NCBI GenBank assembly: GCA_023231475.1
Contig: JALJEE010001801.1
Coordinates: 124,001-188,000, forward strand
Direction of reading: 5' to 3'
Origin: Seison nebaliae
Taxonomy: Eukaryota; Rotifera; Pararotatoria; Seisonacea; Seisonidae
DNA length: 64,000 nucleotides
Positions 59,889-64,000 of this stretch are shown in pieces. The notes beneath the pieces are model-generated. The model was not told the origin of the DNA and ran no database searches. It saw only the letters and a program-made list of their open reading frames with translations. Both the position numbers and the translations under genes were made by a program. Each line of letters starts with the position of its first letter. Within the stretch, counting starts at the first letter, position 1.

Positions 59889-60147
59889 TATGTGCACACA
59901 TATGTACATAGAGAAAGACAATGAATATATAATTGTGTATTCGCTAATAACACACATGTATAGTCAGTCTGGTGCGTGTAGTGTTATATAAATGGAAGAT
60001 TGAAGTTTTGGAAGGATGTTGTTGATTTGCCCTTTCTCTCTCTTTTTATCCATTTCTTTCCAGTACTGCCAAACGGAGAGAGAGAATGATTACATAAATA
60101 TCGATAATTTATATATGAGATTTGTTCAATTGAAAATCAATTGATTC

Positions 60148-60168
60148 GCACACACACACACACACACA
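60148..60168. repeat. CA dinucleotide microsatellite
   Basis: About ten uninterrupted CA units. Confidence 0.9.
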
Positions 60169-61150
60169 AAAGTTGCATGATATTCATCCAATTCATCAGA
60201 GGATTCATCAAACGAGATCAAGAACCATTTTGTGAGAATTAAGAAAACAACATCATTCACTTCCATCATTAGAATGTCCTGTTTATTTCGAGCATCTCAA
60301 GATGGTCAAACATCACATTTGAATATTAAATTTTATGTTCGATAATTTTTTGGTCCTTCTCCCCATCAGTCTCTCGAAACATATGTGCCTAATGCACTTC
60401 GTTTTTTTTTAGTTACTGTGAGAAGGGAATTATGAATAATTCGAATTAGTTGAGATAATTGTGACAAAACATTCTCTATAATATTATCATATACTTCTCA
60501 TTTGTTCGATAATGTTCATGTAACAATTGTAAGTGGAATTTTATTATAATTAATTGATATTCCTTAACACTTTCCCCTCCTCCTCCATCCAGTCAACATT
60601 TACATTATGAGAAAACGAAAAAAATTTATAGAATTTATTGAAAAATTTTTTTCTTTCCAATTTTATACCTTTAAAAACTCCATAACACAAATGACAACAG
60701 TAGTCGATTAGCGAGACATGCGTCCCTTAACTCTTCTGAACATGCTCAGTATAATTGTCGAATTTGGAGGAATGATGAGAAAAGGAATTTTATTCTAATG
60801 GAAATTAATTGGAAATTTCTCAAGTAAACTAACTGAGAGAAACATTAAATTTTCAATTGAAAAATTTGAATCGATTCACTTTCTTTACTTTGACCACTTT
60901 CGTGAATAAAGAAAAGGAACTTCACCATTGATACCTGTACAATCACCAGAGAATCGAGAGGAAACAGTGGATGAAAGTTAATTTGCATAAAATGAAAAAA
61001 AAATCCGATTAAGCCAAACGATTAAAATTATGAAAAAATTTGCTCTTCGTTTTTTTTAGAAGAGTTTGAAGAGAAGGAAAAATTTGTAGAGATATCTCAA
61101 CATCCCATCACCATAGAAACGACGCGTAAATTACTTATCAGTTTTGGAAA

Positions 61151-62986
61151 ATGACGAATGATGGATTTGTTAGGAGTTTGATATCGAAGATGGTAGACAA
61201 TTCTCAAAAATCTGTTAATGATTTCCCTCTATTACTGAAGATATTCCAAGTGAGTGGACGTGAAGTGAATGAGATTCGTCTCCATAAACTTCTGAAACGA
61301 AACGATTATTCGGTGAATGGTCATCGAATTACTCCGCCAATTCCTGTACATTCACTTGATGATTTGATAATTCAGATTAGAGTGATGGAACGGAATGAAT
61401 TACGTTCACTTTTATCTCCATTATTTGTGAGGAATGGGAATGGTAAACTGAATAAAAAGAAGAATCATGGAAAGAAGAATTTGTTGAGTTTAGCTCGATT
61501 CAAATCGATCAATAAACAACTTATGACGAATATGATGGATAAGCAGAAGATTGACAATTTAATGAGGAAATGTTTAGAGAAGAATTATATTGATTGTGAG
61601 AAATTGATTGATGAATTATTTGCGAGTCGCGACGAATGTTATAAGAGTCTAATGACGACGCAACAGTCGACGAATATCATCAACAGTCTCACTAAAGAAT
61701 CATCTTTCTCATTCAGTGATGATAATGAGTCATTGAATGTTGACGATTCGAAAGAATTAAATATTCGCGTCACTGATAAATTGGTGACATCTCATTCGAA
61801 TATTTCTCAATTAATCGATTTCGAATCCATTCAATTAATGAGCAATTCTTTCTTCTTCAATAAAGAAAAGTCGAATAATATTCACGAATTCTCGAGACAT
61901 CTCCGATTTCGTTTAGTTGAATCTGGAAACTTATTTTTAACGGCAATCGATCGATCCATTCATAACAATCGATTATTTCTTATTTTGAAGAATTTAGATG
62001 AGAATATTATTCATGTGACGAAACGTTGTTATTCATTAGAACAAATTCAACATACCATTCGAATGAATAAACATCACAATTCAAATTTGGCATCAGTCAT
62101 CTCATCACATGGGACATGTATGGGCTTAAGACTTCGTCATTTGCCACCAGGTCATTACGAATTGATCGTCATTGGTGATTGTTCTAATATACGAGAGAAA
62201 GTTTTACGATCATCAATTGATTTGCGATTAGCGAATTTAGTCGATTCTAATTGTCAAATAACGAACACATACAAAGACGTTCTCTCGAAATTATTTAATT
62301 TATTCGTTTCTCGATATAATAATCGAATGAATTATGATGATTTCAATTCATTCTGTCAATTGACAAATGGAGAATGTGCAAAAGATGAAGATTGGGAGAT
62401 GTTGCCTCAATTGGGTTATGCAGAAAATAATTATTTAAGTTTAGACGATTTCATTAATCTCAATAAATCCGAAGTGGAACATACAGATACAGATGTAAAT
62501 GAAATAAAATCATCACTCATTTCATGTGGTTTAGATGATGATATGGAATTATCTAATCATAGTCCATTCGATATTATGCTCGCTTCCGCTGAAAAGGATA
62601 TTATTCAAATGGAAAGTTTCAGTTTTATCATCTCCGAAATCGATCGTCGTCAATGGGACACAATGTCCACCTTCATGTCCTCCATCATCAACGAGAAAAC
62701 GACAGACACTTTTTATTCGAAGAAACAGAATGCAGAATTCTTTATCGTTAAATCATTAGATAATTCCATCATTGGAGTTAAGACGAAAAAACGAATTGTA
62801 TCGATCGAATCAATCAACACTCTCAATTGTCGGTCTATCAACGCATTCATCCAACCAGCGAGTTGTGTGGTGAATCGAATGAATAAATCGTACAAGTTTA
62901 ATGTGGCAACTGACGATTATGTTCCCTTATTATTGATCGTACGTGATAATGAAGAGGAAACATATGAAATCAATGTGATGTTTTGA
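61151..62986 (+). CDS. Uncharacterised 611-residue protein with weak calpain III / EF-hand resemblance
   Basis: Single exon; the ATG at 61151 follows an in-frame stop at 61127. No confident family. Two helix-rich segments (about 25-100, LLLKIFQVSGREVNEIRLHKLLKR; about 374-440, YKDVLSKLFNLFVSRYNNRM then YDDFNSFCQL and LSLDDFINL) look like the EF-hand-type helices of calpain PEF domains, but no canonical calcium loop is evident. Each is followed, after a linker, by a beta-rich segment (about 248-365 and 490-611). The first contains LRHLPPGHYELIVIGD, resembling the calpain domain III strand LPPGEYVIVPST. No Cys-His-Asn protease core is present. The order suggests a duplicated two-module unit. 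No signal peptide or membrane helix; likely cytoplasmic. Gene reality is strong; the family suggestion is tentative. Confidence 0.75.
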   Translation: MTNDGFVRSLISKMVDNSQKSVNDFPLLLKIFQVSGREVNEIRLHKLLKRNDYSVNGHRITPPIPVHSLDDLIIQIRVMERNELRSLLSPLFVRNGNGKLNKKKNHGKKNLLSLARFKSINKQLMTNMMDKQKIDNLMRKCLEKNYIDCEKLIDELFASRDECYKSLMTTQQSTNIINSLTKESSFSFSDDNESLNVDDSKELNIRVTDKLVTSHSNISQLIDFESIQLMSNSFFFNKEKSNNIHEFSRHLRFRLVESGNLFLTAIDRSIHNNRLFLILKNLDENIIHVTKRCYSLEQIQHTIRMNKHHNSNLASVISSHGTCMGLRLRHLPPGHYELIVIGDCSNIREKVLRSSIDLRLANLVDSNCQITNTYKDVLSKLFNLFVSRYNNRMNYDDFNSFCQLTNGECAKDEDWEMLPQLGYAENNYLSLDDFINLNKSEVEHTDTDVNEIKSSLISCGLDDDMELSNHSPFDIMLASAEKDIIQMESFSFIISEIDRRQWDTMSTFMSSIINEKTTDTFYSKKQNAEFFIVKSLDNSIIGVKTKKRIVSIESINTLNCRSINAFIQPASCVVNRMNKSYKFNVATDDYVPLLLIVRDNEEETYEINVMF

Positions 62987-62992
62987 AATAAA
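62987..62992 (+). promoter_or_regulatory. Poly(A) signal directly after a stop codon
   Basis: AATAAA begins immediately after the TGA of the 611-residue protein; a second AATAAA lies at 63030-63035 and may be the one used. Confidence 0.45.
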
Positions 62993-63765
62993 AGAATTTT
63001 GGGAATTTCTAGTTTTGAGTTATGTTTTGAATAAATTTCATTTAAAAAATAAATAGAAGAATATTAACAAAAGTGAAAAGAATTAATAAATAAAAAAAGA
63101 TATTTAGATGAGATGTTTCTGGGAAGATTTCTGATATCAATCTTCACTTTCATATCATAAGTTTTCGAAGGAGGTGGAAGAAAATTTGTGAATAAAATTT
63201 CTTTGACATTCGAATTAAATAAAGTGGAAATGATGGGAAGAGGCCGAGCATCTGTCAATGATTCTAGGCCTCTTTATGGAGAAGGAAGCGAAGGTGCCAA
63301 AAAGGTGAAATGTTGATTTTAATGTCTTGGTTGTCTGTACAAGATGTCTCTTCACCACCACTAATATGGAAGTGTTCGACACGATAATGGAAATGGGAAG
63401 AAATAAAAAAGAGTGACTATGAGAAGTTGGATATGAGGGGAGGAACTTCTCAAATTCGTGAAGTGGAAATTATTTTTTTTTTGAAAATTTACACAATTTT
63501 TGTTGTTTGGGGTGGTTAGAAGATGTGGAAGAAAGTTTCAGATGAAATATTTTTTCAACAAATTTTTATTTTTATCTAATATCGTCATCCAAGTGTCAAT
63601 GTTAGATAAAGCTTCAATTAATCGACTATTTTTGGTGTTAGGGACAGGAGGAATTATACTGATAAATCTCTAAATAAATCTGATAATAATAACGATAATA
63701 ATGATGATGATGATGATTATTGATGGTTTTGGAGTGGAAGAAAAGAGGAAATTAATCAAATAAAT
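62993..63765. other. Convergent intergenic spacer
   Basis: Between the 3' ends of the 611-residue gene and the minus-strand gene at the right edge. Presumably both 3' UTRs. A short GAT/ATA run occurs at about 63685-63720. No other gene is seen. Confidence 0.6.
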
Positions 63766-64000
63766 TTAATAACGTTTTAAATGATTCTTTCTCAATCTTT
63801 CTTCACTCTCAATTCGCAACATATCACACATCATCGAACTGTTCATTAAATTCCATTTGTGACATTTGGCATATACTTCCTTGGGAATTGGATTAGACAA
63901 TTTGAGGAAATCTCTTTTATGAGGATAAATGTTGAAATGATCAATTAATGCCTCTCGTTGAGCGGTGGATAAATTGAAATTTTTTAATTTCGTCGTTCTT
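63766..64000 (-). CDS. C-terminal exon of an unidentified gene, 5' part outside window
   Basis: On the minus strand the sequence is open from the window edge to TAA at 63766-63768, giving 77 residues with no Met requirement: NFNLSTAQREALIDHFNIYP, then KEVYAKCHKWNLMNSSMMCD and LRIESEERLRKNHLKRY at the end. Composition and codon pattern are coding-like and continuous, and no splice acceptor is needed. The helical, basic C-terminus does not identify a family. Frame: the base at 64000 is the last base of a codon. Confidence 0.6.
   Translation of the reverse strand, partial: RTTKLKNFNLSTAQREALIDHFNIYPHKRDFLKLSNPIPKEVYAKCHKWNLMNSSMMCDMLRIESEERLRKNHLKRY

Larger units (their letters stand above)
59089..61150. 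other. Divergent intergenic spacer, microsatellite cluster
   Basis: Separates the KIF5 start (minus) from the plus-strand gene at 61151, so it should hold both promoters. Contains TTC units (59667-59699) and CA units (59852-59888 and 60148-60168). No gene or RNA is recognised. Confidence 0.6.

Noticed and set aside
1-64000. tRNA, rRNA and transposon genes
   Set aside because: No cloverleaf-like A/B boxes, rRNA signatures, transposase, reverse transcriptase or long terminal or inverted repeats were recognised by eye; a formal tRNAscan and repeat search would be decisive.

Overview
This window is eukaryotic nuclear DNA, AT-rich, and most likely from an arthropod. Very short introns (many 42-52 nt), compact genes, a kinesin heavy chain read in one uninterrupted frame, abundant microsatellites, and long Asn/Gln/His/Ser runs in large proteins suggest an acariform mite of the astigmatan type (scab, scabies or dust mites). 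The species assignment is inference; I see no rRNA, mitochondrial or species-specific marker. No bacterial, viral or transposon gene was recognised.

Layout from left to right. 1-9890 (-): most of a neurobeachin/LRBA-family gene in five exons, cut by the window edge inside its BEACH domain. 9891-12715: microsatellite-rich spacer with two weak small-gene candidates. 12716-13921 (-): a divergent protein kinase in two exons. 15896-19072 (+): VPS11, single exon. 20182-21098 (+): a four-exon gene for a small LOTUS/OST-HTH-domain protein, visible only after splicing. 21463-21885 (-): NDUFC2 (complex I). 22180-24672 (+): GPATCH1 homologue with an eroded G-patch, head-to-head with NDUFC2. 25912-26804 (-): a ninjurin in four exons. 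29138-30887 (-): an unrecognised three-exon gene. 34294-36648 (+): PRMT7 in eight exons. 37544-43507 (-): the plakin-repeat part of a spectraplakin/plectin-like gene. 49491-51247 (-): five spectrin-repeat-like exons that may be an upstream part of the same gene. 56065-59088 (-): kinesin heavy chain (KIF5). 61151-62986 (+): a 611-residue protein with apparently duplicated modules and weak calpain resemblance. 63766-64000 (-): last exon of a gene entering from the right.

The genes are ordinary cellular genes without an operon or pathway cluster. Themes present are vesicle and endolysosomal traffic (neurobeachin, VPS11), cytoskeleton (plakin, kinesin), respiration (NDUFC2), splicing (GPATCH1), protein arginine methylation (PRMT7) and membrane rupture or adhesion (ninjurin). 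The least ordinary items are the LOTUS protein, the atypical kinase, the GPATCH1 homologue lacking much of its G-patch, the duplicated-module protein at 61 kb and the unassigned gene at 29-31 kb. Exon coordinates were deduced by eye from GT/AG sites and reading-frame continuity; none was tested against transcripts.
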